From Slackia sp. (lineage in GTDB: Bacteria; Actinomycetota; Coriobacteriia; Coriobacteriales; Eggerthellaceae), in the NCBI GenBank assembly GCA_029266945.1, contig JARIED010000008.1, positions 1 through 64,000 of the forward strand: a stretch of 64,000 nucleotides of DNA, in the 5' to 3' direction. Below the pieces are notes generated by a model. It worked only from the letters and a program-made list of their open reading frames with translations. It made no database searches and was not told the origin of the DNA. The position numbers and the translations under genes are program-made. This document shows positions 1-8,275 of the stretch, piece after piece (within the stretch, counting starts at the first letter, position 1; every line of letters starts with the position of its first letter).

Positions 1-2048
1 TCGCGGCCGACTACGGCACGGGCGCATACGGCTGGTTCCTCAGCACGATCACGTCCCCCTTCGACGGCCGCGTGCTCGGCTGGGACGAGGCCACCGGCAA
101 ATACTGGTGCCTCTTCGTCAACGGCAAGGCCTCCGAGCTGGGTCCCAGCGGCGTCGTGCTGGAGGAAGGCGACGCGGTGAGCTGGTGCTACACCACGTAC
201 GGCGCCGAGCTCCCCGATGCCGACGACGTCGTGGTCGACCCGAACGCTCCGCGCCCCGACTACGAGGCACAGCACCCCATGTTCGGCGGCTCCACGCAGG
301 GCGGCAACGTCACGCAGGCTCCTACGCCCATGACGGGCACGCAGCTGAACTGGGTATACGAGTTCGGCGAAGGCCTCAGGAGCGGCTCCGACCCGCTGAT
401 CGTCAACGGCAATCTGTATGTGGTGGCGGGCAGCGCTCTGCGTATCATCGATATGAAGACCGGTCTTCAGACCGCGCAGGCTTCGATCGGCGCGCAGGTG
501 GGTTACTTCTGCCGTCCTGCATACGTGAACGGCGTCGTGGTGGTTCCGCGGGAGGACGGAAGCCTCGCGGCCTTTACGGCCGATACGCTGGCATGCGTGT
601 GGGTCAGCGACGCCCTCGGCACGCTCGAGTCGCACGCCGGCAATCAGTACCAGGCCCTTTCGACCCTGACGGTGAACGGCGACTACATCTACGCGGGCTT
701 CACCATGGCGGGCAGCTTGGGTGCATCGCATGACCTGTCCGTCGCAGGCGCCCTAGTATGCGTCGACGCGCGCGACGGCCGCGTGGCGTGGACGAAGGTG
801 TCCGATTCCGCGCTGACGGGCGAAGCCGCCGGCTACTACTGGGCGGGAGCGGCTTCTTCCGGCGACGATATCGTGATCGGCGACGAGTCGGGCGCGGTTT
901 CGCTCATCGACGGCGCGACCGGCTCCCTGTTGTCCCGCGTGAAGGGCCTCGGCGGCGCGGTGCGGGCGGGCGTGATTTCTGTTCCCGGCGATGACGCGGC
1001 GTTCTTGGTCGTGTCACGCGACAACGGCGTCCTGCACAAGATCGCGCGCACGGGCGATTCACTGTCGTTGAAGGCATCGGTTTCGTTCGCGGCCGAATCC
1101 ACCTCGACGCCCGCCGTTGTGGGCGGCAAGGCGTTCGTCTGCGGCGTCGACGCACAGGGCTACGGCACCGTTTCGGCGATCGACGTGGTCTCCATGAAGG
1201 TCGTCTCCACGGCGCGCGGCGGCTACGGCAAGGCCCAGGGCTCTCCGCTCGTGTCCACGACGGGTGGCAAGACCTACGCGTACTTCACGTGCAACGGCCA
1301 GCCGGGCGGCGTGTACTCGTATTGCCTGGAAGACGATGCGGTCACGCAGATCTACGTGCCTGACCAGGCGCATCAGCAGTATTGCACCTCCACGGTGGTG
1401 GCCGATGCCCAGGGCAACCTGTATTACGCCAACGATTCGGGCGTTCTGTTCTCGCTGGCGCCCGCCGATTCGTGGAAGGTGACGTTCGATTCCTGCGGCG
1501 GCAGCGCAATCGAGACGGCGTATGTGGCGAAGGGCCAGGCCCTGACGCGTCCCGCCGACCCTGCGCGCGAGGGCTTCTCGTTCGCGGGATGGTATGCCGA
1601 CGAGGCATGCACGCAGCCGTGGGATTTCGCGGCGGCTCCTTCGGGCGACATGAAGCTTTTTGCAAAATGGACGGCTCCCGGCAATGGTTCCGGCGGAACC
1701 GTGCAGACGGGCGGCGTCGCCGGCTCCCAGGGCGCGGCGTCTTCGTCCACCAATGTCGTGAAGACGGTCCTCACGGGCAAGACGGTGCTTTCGGCGGCGG
1801 GCACGTCCGCTAAGGCCGAAGCGGCATCTGCGGCATCCGGCGAGACGTCGAAGGATGCTGCTGAATCTTCCGTGCAGCCGCGTTCCGCCGAGCCTGCGGC
1901 GGCATCCGCCGGCGCAGCCGACGCCGAGCGGTCCGAGCAGGGCGGTTCGATGCCGTGGTGGCCGTTCGTCGGCCTGGCGGTCGGCGTGTGCGGCCTGGCG
2001 GCCGCGCTCGTGTGGGCGATGAGGGCGCGCAAGGCGAACGGAAGGTAG
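1..2048 (+). CDS. DUF4430 + PQQ-like beta-propeller surface protein, C-terminal membrane anchor (5' truncated)
   Basis: The reading frame is open from base 3 and has no start inside the window, so the gene begins upstream; the GTG at 72 lies inside a DUF4430 (transcobalamin-like C-terminal) domain and is not a start. After that domain come repeated beta-propeller blades of the PQQ/WD-like type (about bases 340-1470), one InlB-type (Listeria-Bacteroides) repeat at about 1479-1671 (motifs VTFDSCGG, GWYADEACT, LFAKW), an Ala/Ser-rich low-complexity stalk, and one membrane helix (about 1948-2030) followed by a short basic tail. This is a surface protein held by its C-terminus. The next gene starts 4 bases after the stop, so both are in one operon with a downstream ECF transporter. 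A role in ligand capture, probably a corrinoid, is inferred from DUF4430 and context; the propeller may bind a partner protein instead. Confidence 0.8.
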   Translation, partial: AADYGTGAYGWFLSTITSPFDGRVLGWDEATGKYWCLFVNGKASELGPSGVVLEEGDAVSWCYTTYGAELPDADDVVVDPNAPRPDYEAQHPMFGGSTQGGNVTQAPTPMTGTQLNWVYEFGEGLRSGSDPLIVNGNLYVVAGSALRIIDMKTGLQTAQASIGAQVGYFCRPAYVNGVVVVPREDGSLAAFTADTLACVWVSDALGTLESHAGNQYQALSTLTVNGDYIYAGFTMAGSLGASHDLSVAGALVCVDARDGRVAWTKVSDSALTGEAAGYYWAGAASSGDDIVIGDESGAVSLIDGATGSLLSRVKGLGGAVRAGVISVPGDDAAFLVVSRDNGVLHKIARTGDSLSLKASVSFAAESTSTPAVVGGKAFVCGVDAQGYGTVSAIDVVSMKVVSTARGGYGKAQGSPLVSTTGGKTYAYFTCNGQPGGVYSYCLEDDAVTQIYVPDQAHQQYCTSTVVADAQGNLYYANDSGVLFSLAPADSWKVTFDSCGGSAIETAYVAKGQALTRPADPAREGFSFAGWYADEACTQPWDFAAAPSGDMKLFAKWTAPGNGSGGTVQTGGVAGSQGAASSSTNVVKTVLTGKTVLSAAGTSAKAEAASAASGETSKDAAESSVQPRSAEPAAASAGAADAERSEQGGSMPWWPFVGLAVGVCGLAAALVWAMRARKANGR

Positions 2049-2052
2049 CCGC

Positions 2053-2862
2053 ATGGAAGACGACAAGACCAAGCCGCTTGCGCCCCTGGCCGAGCGCGAT
2101 TCCGTTGCTGCGGCGGCGCTGAATGTGGGTTCGTCTGCCGACGAGACCGTCGCGATGCCGCCCGTCGAGGGCGCAGGCGTTTCGCGCAACGCGCGCGTCC
2201 AGCGCATCGGCATCGGGGTCGTCGCGCTGTTGTCGGCGCTTCTGATCGGCGTTTCCGCCTTTACGCTTGCAAGCGGCGGAGCGTCCGACGAGAGCGAAAC
2301 GGCGGCCCAGGAGCCCGCGGCCGTCGAGTCGGTCGTCGAGGCGGAAGAGGAAGATGTCGCGGCGCCCGACGAAGACGCGTCGGACGCATCGCATGAGGCC
2401 GAAGGCGACGCCGCCGATTCCGCGCCTGTGAGCGTGCGGTCGGATTCGGCCGAGCCGTCCGAGTCGGCGACGGTCGCGACCGTCCAGCAGGCTCCCGTGC
2501 CGACGAACCAGGCACCTGCGCCGCAGTCGCAGCCTTCGGCGAGCGAGCCGCCCGCCGCACGTATGGTGAACGTGACGGTGACGGTGGACTCCTCGATCGT
2601 CGGCAACCCCGTTTCCGGGTCGGGTTCGTTCTCGTTGCCGCAGGGGTCTACGGTCTATGACGCGTTGTGCCAGCTGACCACGCCGAACGGCGGTCCGAAC
2701 TACGTGCGCGCCATCGGCGGCCTCGCCGAGTTCGACCACGGCAGCCAGAGCGGTTGGAAGTACTCCGTCAACGGAGTCGACCCCTCGGTGTCGTGTGGGT
2801 CGTACGTGCTTTCCGATGGCGACATCGTGGCGTGGCGCTACGTGACCTCGATCAACGGCTAG
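2053..2862 (+). CDS. DUF4430 (transcobalamin-like) membrane-anchored protein
   Basis: 269 aa. A cytoplasmic N-terminus of about 55 residues leads to one membrane helix (VVALLSALLIGVSAFTLA), then an acidic Ala/Glu/Ser/Pro-rich linker of about 100 residues and a C-terminal DUF4430 domain (from VNVTVTVDSS to DGDIVAWRYV). The family is structurally related to the C-terminal domain of transcobalamin and intrinsic factor. The anchor topology is the reverse of the preceding protein: N-terminal anchor with the domain displayed on a long stalk. It sits immediately before ecfT, suggesting it hands substrate to the ECF transporter. The start ATG follows the previous stop by 4 bases and its RBS lies in that gene's end. 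Domain call is firm; cobalamin as ligand is inference. Confidence 0.8.
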   Translation: MEDDKTKPLAPLAERDSVAAAALNVGSSADETVAMPPVEGAGVSRNARVQRIGIGVVALLSALLIGVSAFTLASGGASDESETAAQEPAAVESVVEAEEEDVAAPDEDASDASHEAEGDAADSAPVSVRSDSAEPSESATVATVQQAPVPTNQAPAPQSQPSASEPPAARMVNVTVTVDSSIVGNPVSGSGSFSLPQGSTVYDALCQLTTPNGGPNYVRAIGGLAEFDHGSQSGWKYSVNGVDPSVSCGSYVLSDGDIVAWRYVTSING

Positions 2863-2867
2863 TTTCA

Positions 2868-2905
2868 AAGCCGGCGAACGACGGGCATCCGTCCTTCGCC
2901 GGCTT
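2868..2905 (+). terminator. Intergenic hairpin after the DUF4430 gene
   Basis: An 11-bp perfect stem (AAGCCGGCGAA at 2868-2878, TTCGCCGGCTT at 2895-2905) extends inward by about 5 more pairs. There is no T-tract, so it may be an RNA-stability or attenuation element in the operon and not a full terminator. Confidence 0.55.
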
Positions 2906-2912
2906 CGCGCTT

Positions 2913-2964
2913 CATGGGCCCTGTTTTCGTCGGCGCATCGTCCGCGAAGAAAACGGGGCCCATG
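2913..2964 (+). repeat. 20-bp inverted repeat upstream of ecfT
   Basis: Left arm 2913-2932 and right arm 2945-2964 pair over 20 bases with two non-Watson-Crick positions, including CATGGGCCC against GGGCCCATG. The loop is 12 bases. With the hairpin at 2868-2905 it forms a tandem stem-loop region between the surface-protein genes and the transporter genes. Confidence 0.6.
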
Positions 2965-3036
2965 GCGCGCATCGCCGGCCGCCTGTGTCGAGCCGGCGTT
3001 CGACGACGAGAAAAAGAAGGGAATGCGCATCCTCTT

Positions 3037-3903
3037 ATGCATCACGCGTTTTCGTCCTACCATCCCGCGGCGGCGTTCGCGTTCATCGTGAGCGCGGCCC
3101 TGCTTTCCATGGCCGCCATGCATCCCGTGTACGTGGCGCTTTCGCTCGCGGGCGCGCTCGCTGCGTCGATCGTACTGCGCGGCGCCCGTCAAACCGCGCG
3201 CTCGCTGGCGTGGGTCGTGCCGATGTGTGCGATTATGGCCTGCGCGAACCCGTTGTTTTCCGCATCGGGCTCGACCGAGCTCTTTCGCGTCGGCGGCCTG
3301 GTCGTTTATGTCGAATCGGTCGTCTACGGCCTGTGCTCGGGCGGCATGTTCGCGGCGGTCTTTCTGTGGTTCGCTTCGTATGCCCGCTGCATGACCAGCG
3401 AGAATTCGCTTGCGCTGCTGGGTAATATCGCGCCGACGGTGATGCTTATGGCATCGCAGGTGCTGCGTCTGGTTCCGCAATTCGTTTCGCGCGGCGTCTC
3501 GGTGGCCGCCGTGCAGGATGCGGCGAGCACCGCCGCCCCCGCCACGAAGCGCGATGCGGCGCAGGGCCGTTTCCGCATCGTATCGGTGTTGATGGAGTGG
3601 GGGATGGAGGACGGCATCGGCCGGACCGACGCTATGAGGGCTCGCGGCTACGGCTGCGGGGCGCGTCGCACCACGTACAAGCGTTATCGCTTTGGGCCGA
3701 CCGATGCCGCGCTGACGGCGCTGATCGTCGCTTTGGCGGCGTTGAACGCGGGCCTGATCGCGGCCGCGTGCTCGGCCTACGAGTTCTATCCCGTGATGAC
3801 CCCGCTGCATATGCAGGCGGGCTATGCGGCTTATGCCGTGTTTTTGGCAATTCCGATCGTGCTGCAGGCGAAGGAGTGGTGGCAGTGGCGTTCATTGAAG
3901 TAG
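3037..3903 (+). CDS. ecfT: ECF transporter transmembrane (T) component
   Basis: 288 aa from the ATG at 3037. This start is chosen because the protein then begins with the family-like YHPAAAF segment ahead of the first membrane helix; an earlier in-frame ATG (2914) falls inside a hairpin arm, and the GA-rich stretch at 3014-3022 is a weak, distant RBS. EcfT couples the two ATPase subunits to the substrate-binding S component in vitamin uptake. Several hydrophobic helices are followed by a cytoplasmic coupling region with the characteristic Ala-Arg-Gly motif (DAMRARGYG) near residue 207. The last bases overlap the start of the ATPase gene by 19 bases. Confidence 0.85.
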   Translation: MHHAFSSYHPAAAFAFIVSAALLSMAAMHPVYVALSLAGALAASIVLRGARQTARSLAWVVPMCAIMACANPLFSASGSTELFRVGGLVVYVESVVYGLCSGGMFAAVFLWFASYARCMTSENSLALLGNIAPTVMLMASQVLRLVPQFVSRGVSVAAVQDAASTAAPATKRDAAQGRFRIVSVLMEWGMEDGIGRTDAMRARGYGCGARRTTYKRYRFGPTDAALTALIVALAALNAGLIAAACSAYEFYPVMTPLHMQAGYAAYAVFLAIPIVLQAKEWWQWRSLK

Positions 3904-5369
3904 AAGGCTATTTCTTCGCGTATCCGCCTGCGGAAGGGCGGCCGTCCCGTTCGCGGGCCGGCGCCGACGAGCCCGCATGGGTTGTGCGTGACGTGGACTT
4001 TCAGGTGGAAGAGGGCGATTTCTGCGTGGTCGTGGGATCGACCGGCTGCGGCAAGACCACGTTGCTGCGCAGTCTGAAGCCCGAGCTTTCGCCTGTGGGA
4101 ACGCGCGCCGGGTCTGTGCGCGTGGCGGACCGCTCTCTTGTGGAGGACGGCGAAGTCGTGCGTGGCTTCACACCGCTGGAAAGCGCGTCTTCGATCGGGT
4201 ATGTGATGCAGGACCCCGGCGCCCAGATCGTCTGCGACACCGTGTGGCACGAGCTTGCCTTCGGGTTGGAAAATCTCGGCATTCCGCAGGACGAGATGCG
4301 TCGGCGCGTGGCAGAGGTCGCTCATTTCTTCGGTATCGAGCCGTGGGTGCGCAGCGATGTCGAATCGCTGTCTGGCGGCCAGCAGCAGCTGGTCAACCTG
4401 GCGGCCGTGCTGGCGCTGCGCCCGCAGCTCCTGCTGCTCGACGAGCCGACCGCCCAACTCGATCCCAACGCGCTCAAGCGCTTCCTGTTCATGCTCGCGC
4501 GCGTGAACAGAGAGCTCGGCATCACGGTGGTCATGGCGACCCATGCCCCCGAAGACGTATCCGCGTACGCGACGCGTGTGATCGAGTTGCAGCCTTTGGG
4601 CGCGGCCGCGTCGCGCGAAGAGGCCGAAGCGAAGGTCGCCCCGCGCAGGAGGGCGCGCCGCGAGGAATCAGCGTCGGCGGGGGCCGCGATCGAGGTGCGC
4701 GACGCGTTTGTGCGCTACGATCGTCAGGCGCCTTGGGTGCTGCGCGGCATGGACCTGCGCGTGCGCCGCGGTAGCGTGCATGCGCTCGTCGGCGGCAACG
4801 GATGCGGCAAATCGACGCTGCTCAAGCTGATGGCGGGCATTCTGCGACCGCAGCGCGGCAGCGTGAAAAACGCGTTGGCGGGCTCTCAGGCCCTGATGCC
4901 GCAAGACCCCAAGGCCCTGTTCGTATGCGACAGCGTGGCCGAAGAACTGCACGAATGGAGCGCGCGCTGCGGCTACGGCGAAGACGACGAGGCCGAGGCG
5001 CTGCGCCGTTTCGGGCTCGCGAAGCATGCCGCGCAGCATCCGTACGACCTGTCGGGCGGCCAGCAGCAGAAGCTCGCTTTCGCGAAGCTGCTGCTCACGG
5101 GCGCGCGTCTGCTGTTTTTGGACGAGCCTACCAAGGGCCTGGACCCTGCGTCGTGTGCCGACGCGTCGCGCATCGTGCGTGCGCTGGCCGACGAGGGGCG
5201 CACGGTCGTCATCGTGACGCACGACCTCGATTTCGCGCTGGTGACGGCCGACGATGTGTCGATGCTCTTCGACGGCGAGATGGCCTGCACCGAAGACGCG
5301 GAAGAATTCTTCGCGAACAACCTGGTCTACCGTCCGAACGCGCAGGCGCACCTGTTCGGGGAGGTCTAG
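3885..5369 (+). CDS. ecfA: ECF transporter ATPase with two ABC domains (EcfA-EcfA' fusion)
   Basis: 494 aa from a GTG at 3885, preceded by AAGGAG at 3871-3876; it overlaps the end of ecfT by 19 bases, indicating translational coupling. Two complete ABC ATPase domains lie in tandem: Walker A GSTGCGKTT (about residue 51) with signature LSGGQQQLV, then Walker A GGNGCGKST (about residue 304) with signature LSGGQQQKLA. Both have Walker B LLLDEPT/LFLDEPT. The protein powers uptake by the ECF complex. A single-chain double ATPase replaces the usual EcfA/EcfA' heterodimer; such fusions are known in Actinobacteria. Confidence 0.92.
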   Translation: MAFIEVEGYFFAYPPAEGRPSRSRAGADEPAWVVRDVDFQVEEGDFCVVVGSTGCGKTTLLRSLKPELSPVGTRAGSVRVADRSLVEDGEVVRGFTPLESASSIGYVMQDPGAQIVCDTVWHELAFGLENLGIPQDEMRRRVAEVAHFFGIEPWVRSDVESLSGGQQQLVNLAAVLALRPQLLLLDEPTAQLDPNALKRFLFMLARVNRELGITVVMATHAPEDVSAYATRVIELQPLGAAASREEAEAKVAPRRRARREESASAGAAIEVRDAFVRYDRQAPWVLRGMDLRVRRGSVHALVGGNGCGKSTLLKLMAGILRPQRGSVKNALAGSQALMPQDPKALFVCDSVAEELHEWSARCGYGEDDEAEALRRFGLAKHAAQHPYDLSGGQQQKLAFAKLLLTGARLLFLDEPTKGLDPASCADASRIVRALADEGRTVVIVTHDLDFALVTADDVSMLFDGEMACTEDAEEFFANNLVYRPNAQAHLFGEV

Positions 5370-6134
5370 ATGGGTTCGCGAAAGCATGCGGCGCAGACGC
5401 CCGACGCGCGCGCCGTGCGCACGTCGGGCCGGCTGCGGTTGCGCGTATTCCCCCTTCTCGCCGAGGCGTTCGCCGTGGGCGCGGTGCCTGCGGTGCTTAT
5501 CGCCTGCGCCTGGTACGGCGTCGAGCAGACGGCGCTCGTCAGCATGGTCGTGGTGGCGTGCGCGCTGCTGCTGTTCTTCGCGGGCTACGAGGCAAGCCGC
5601 CCGCGTTTGCGCGATATCATGCCCGTTGCGGTGCTCGCCGCGCTTGCCGCGGCGGGCCGTATCCTGTTCGCGCCGTTTCCGAGCTTCAAGCCCGTGTCGG
5701 CCATCGCGATCATCGCGGGTGCCGTGTTCGGGCGGCGCAGCGGCTTTTTGGTGGGTGCGCTCGCGGCCCTGGCCTCGAATTTCTTCTTCGGGCAGGGGCC
5801 TTGGACCCCGTGGCAGATGTATGCGTGGGGCATGATCGGCTACGGAGCCGGGCTGCTTGCCCAGGCCGGGCTCGAGAAGAGCCTTCCGATCATGTGCTGC
5901 TACGGGTTTGCCTCGGGCTTCGGCTACGGCGTGGTTTTGAATACGTGGAGCATCGTGGGCTTCTTCCATCCCGAAAGCCTGGTGCAGGCGTTTGCGGTCT
6001 ATGCCGCGGCATTGCCCTTCGATGCCACGCACGCTGTGGCGACGGTCGCGTTCCTCTCGGCGCTCTATGCCCCGTGGCGGCGCAAGTTGGCGCGCATCGG
6101 ACGCAAATACGCGCTGTGCGAGCGCACGTCGTGA
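5370..6134 (+). CDS. ECF transporter S component, CbrT-like (predicted cobalamin)
   Basis: 254 aa, starting at the base after the ATPase stop. A basic N-terminus precedes six or so membrane helices. Segments such as FAPFPSFKP, GAVFGRRSGF and FFGQGPWTPWQMYAWG match the pattern I recall for the cobalamin-type S components (CbrT/CblT group). In ECF systems this subunit binds the vitamin and topples in the membrane to release it inside. Substrate assignment rests on these motifs and on the adjacent DUF4430 proteins and could be another vitamin or precursor. Confidence 0.72.
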   Translation: MGSRKHAAQTPDARAVRTSGRLRLRVFPLLAEAFAVGAVPAVLIACAWYGVEQTALVSMVVVACALLLFFAGYEASRPRLRDIMPVAVLAALAAAGRILFAPFPSFKPVSAIAIIAGAVFGRRSGFLVGALAALASNFFFGQGPWTPWQMYAWGMIGYGAGLLAQAGLEKSLPIMCCYGFASGFGYGVVLNTWSIVGFFHPESLVQAFAVYAAALPFDATHAVATVAFLSALYAPWRRKLARIGRKYALCERTS

Positions 6135-6236
6135 TATGGTATGCGCCGCCGAGGCTTCGCGACGATGCGCCGGGGCCCGGATCGCAGAATGAAGGAACCG
6201 GCCGTTTGAGAGCCGAACGGGCAAGGAGCGAAGGCT

Positions 6237-6620
6237 ATGACGGAAATAGTCATCGGAGGGTTCGTCGCGGCGGCGTGCCTGATATCGGCGGTCGTGCTGT
6301 TTTCGGGGCGCGGCGTGTTCATGGTGGCGACGCTGAACCGCATGGATCCCGCCGAGCGCGAAGAGTCTTACGACGTGCCGCGCGCCTGCAAGGCGACGGG
6401 CGTGTTCGCACTGGTCGCAGGCATTGCCGTGCTCGTATTCATCGCGTTGAAGTACGTCGCGCTGACGAGCGCGCCGCTCGATGCGGTGCTTCCCGTCTAT
6501 ACGGTCGCGATGATCGTTGCGATCATCGCATCGCTCGTATGGAGCGTGTCCCATATCGAGAAGCGCTGCAAGAAGGAAGTGCGCGGGAAGAAGAAATCGA
6601 AGAAGAAAAACGCTCGTTAG
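6237..6620 (+). CDS. Small DUF3784-like membrane protein
   Basis: 127 aa, ATG at 6237 with AAGGAG at 6222-6227. Three predicted membrane helices (about residues 4-24, 52-74, 81-103), a GRGVFMVATLNRMDPAERE segment after helix 1 resembling the loop of DUF3784 proteins, and a strongly basic C-terminal tail (KKKSKKKNAR). It follows the S-component gene by 102 bases in the same direction, so it may be the last gene of the ECF operon or separate. No function is known for the family. Confidence 0.6.
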   Translation: MTEIVIGGFVAAACLISAVVLFSGRGVFMVATLNRMDPAEREESYDVPRACKATGVFALVAGIAVLVFIALKYVALTSAPLDAVLPVYTVAMIVAIIASLVWSVSHIEKRCKKEVRGKKKSKKKNAR

Positions 6621-6643
6621 CGCCTTGTCGGAGGCCGGCGTCT

Positions 6644-6662
6644 ATGCACGGCATCCGTGCAT
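6644..6662 (+). repeat. 8-bp perfect hairpin after the DUF3784-like gene
   Basis: ATGCACGG at 6644-6651 and CCGTGCAT at 6655-6662 form a tight stem with a 3-base loop just past the preceding stop. It lacks a T-tract. Possibly a weak end signal for the ECF operon. Confidence 0.35.
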
Positions 6663-6822
6663 GAAAAGGCCTTTAGAGGCGTATTTATGCGATATAGTTT
6701 GAATTCAGCGGTCGAGCATCGACTTTCATGCATCAATGAGACGATATTCCGAGGCAATATCGCGCTTTAGTGTGATAGACTAGCTCGAACTGCCGGTATG
6801 CAGTGCATACGATACCGCGCGC

Positions 6823-6844
6823 GATCGCCTTCGGGCGATTTTTC
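6823..6844 (+). terminator. C(UUCG)G tetraloop terminator in the permease leader
   Basis: A stem of about 7 bp closes on a C(TTCG)G loop (6829-6834) and is followed by five T. It stands about 80 bases before the permease start codon, in the transcribed leader if the promoter is upstream of it. Confidence 0.55.
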
Positions 6845-6925
6845 ATGCCGCCCGTCTCATCGGGGAAGGCGTGCGCGCGCCCGCATGGCCGGCGCATCGG
6901 CCGCATCACGCAAAGGAGGCGTTTC

Positions 6926-8275
6926 ATGTCGTCTGAATCAGAAGCCATGAGCTTCGAAACCGAGGGAATGCATATCGACGAATCCCAGCGTAAGGGCATT
7001 CTGCCGCTCACGGTCATCTGGGTCAGCAACGCATTCAACGTCTCGACGCTCATGACGGGCGCGGTTCTCGGCGCCGCACTGACTTTGGGCGATAGCTTCA
7101 TCGCCGCCTTCGTCGGCTTCGGCATCATCACGGCCTATATGGTGCTCGTGGCCATGCAGGCCGCGGACCTGGGACTTCCCACGTCTGCGCTTTCGACCGC
7201 CGCGTTGGGCAAGACGGGCGGGCGCTACCTGATCAGCGCCGTGGTGGGCTTGGCGCTCATCGGCTGGTTCGGCGTGCAAGCGGCCGTGTGCGGCTCGTCG
7301 TTCTCGATCGCGCTCGCCGAAATCACCGGATTCGAAATACCTGTCTGGGCCTCGTCGGTCGTGCTCGGCGGGCTCATGCTGGCCACGGCCGTGTTCGGCT
7401 TCGACGGCGTGAAATGGGTCAATTACATCGCGCTGCCCATGCTCTTTCTCATCTGCATGTACGGCCTGGTCGTCTCCCTAGCGGGCACTGGCGTCGACAG
7501 CGTCTTCGATTATGTTCCCGCCGAAGGCATGGGCCTGGTCGCGGGCATCAACATCTCGGTCGGCCTGTTCGCGCTCGGCGGCGCCACCATCGGCGATTTC
7601 ACCCGCTACGCGAAAAGCCGCCGCGACGCCGTAGTCTCTTCGGCCGCGGGCGTGTGGCCCGCGAACGTGTTCGTGATGATGATCGGCGCCGTGCTGGCCA
7701 TCGTTGTTCCCGAATCGGGCGGCGACATCACGCTGATCATGGCGGGTCTCGGCCTGGCCGTGGTGGGCATGGTGGCGCTCGTGGCGAGCACCTGGACCGT
7801 CAACGTGAGCAACGCCTATTCGGCGGGCCTGGCCTTCGCGGTCATGCTGGGCAAGGGCGAGCGCGGCTACAAGACGGCCACGCTCGTGTCGGGTGTCGTC
7901 GGCATCGTTCTGGCGGCCGTGGGCATCATGGACCACTTCACGTTCTTCCTCACGCTGCTTTCGGCCATGATCCCCGCGCTGGCGGGCTCGATGATCGCCG
8001 ACTACTGGCTGGTGCGCAAGGCGCGTCCCGAGAACTTCAAGCCTCTCGACGGCGTGTCGGTGCCCGGCATCGTGAGTTTCGTCGCGGGCTCGGCGGTCGC
8101 TATGGTCACGGGCGGCACGTTCGCGGGCACGGCGCTCGCGTTCTTCGACATCCCGTTCTTGCTGGGCCCCGTCAACGGCATCGCGGTCTCCATGGCGCTG
8201 TACGTGCTCATCTACAAAGCCATGAAACTTCCCGCTTTCGAGGGTCCCATCCAGTTCAAGACGCCGCAGCGCTAG
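6926..8275 (+). CDS. NCS1-family permease (cytosine/hydantoin-type)
   Basis: 449 aa from ATG 6926, with a strong AAAGGAGG at 6912-6919. About twelve hydrophobic helices, with the family's first-helix pattern (SNAFNVSTLMTGAVLGAAL). The NCS1 family imports nucleobases and related compounds, including cytosine (CodB), allantoin and hydantoins (Mhp1), with H+ or Na+. By sequence it looks closest to the CodB branch, but no cytosine deaminase is near. It heads an operon with two DUF917 proteins and a HyuA-like protein, so the likely cargo is a hydantoin-like or other N-heterocyclic compound. Family call is firm; substrate is inference. Confidence 0.85.
   Translation: MSSESEAMSFETEGMHIDESQRKGILPLTVIWVSNAFNVSTLMTGAVLGAALTLGDSFIAAFVGFGIITAYMVLVAMQAADLGLPTSALSTAALGKTGGRYLISAVVGLALIGWFGVQAAVCGSSFSIALAEITGFEIPVWASSVVLGGLMLATAVFGFDGVKWVNYIALPMLFLICMYGLVVSLAGTGVDSVFDYVPAEGMGLVAGINISVGLFALGGATIGDFTRYAKSRRDAVVSSAAGVWPANVFVMMIGAVLAIVVPESGGDITLIMAGLGLAVVGMVALVASTWTVNVSNAYSAGLAFAVMLGKGERGYKTATLVSGVVGIVLAAVGIMDHFTFFLTLLSAMIPALAGSMIADYWLVRKARPENFKPLDGVSVPGIVSFVAGSAVAMVTGGTFAGTALAFFDIPFLLGPVNGIAVSMALYVLIYKAMKLPAFEGPIQFKTPQR

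Larger units (their letters stand above)
6621..6925 (+). promoter_or_regulatory. Structured 5' leader of the NCS1/DUF917 operon
   Basis: This 305-base gene-free stretch is visibly more AT-rich than its neighbours. It holds an inverted repeat (CGATATT 6742-6748, AATATCG 6756-6762), mutually exclusive stems (GTATGC/GCATAC at 6796-6810 and CGGTAT/ATACCG at 6794-6817), then a short terminator with a C(UUCG)G tetraloop at 6823-6844. A -10-like TAGACT lies at about 6776. Alternative pairings just ahead of a terminator suggest attenuation or a riboswitch, but no known aptamer class is recognised. Confidence 0.4.

Noticed and set aside
1059-2606. Long - strand open frame opposite the DUF4430 genes
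   Set aside because: Spans two clear + strand genes; composition is the Arg/Ala-rich shadow typical of high-GC antisense frames.
2914-3036. N-terminal extension of EcfT from the ATG at 2914
   Set aside because: Would translate through the inverted-repeat arms and adds basic residues not seen in EcfT; the start at 3037 fits the first helix.
6660-6790. Purine riboswitch before the NCS1 permease
   Set aside because: The conserved TATA-type loops and CCGTAAA core are absent.
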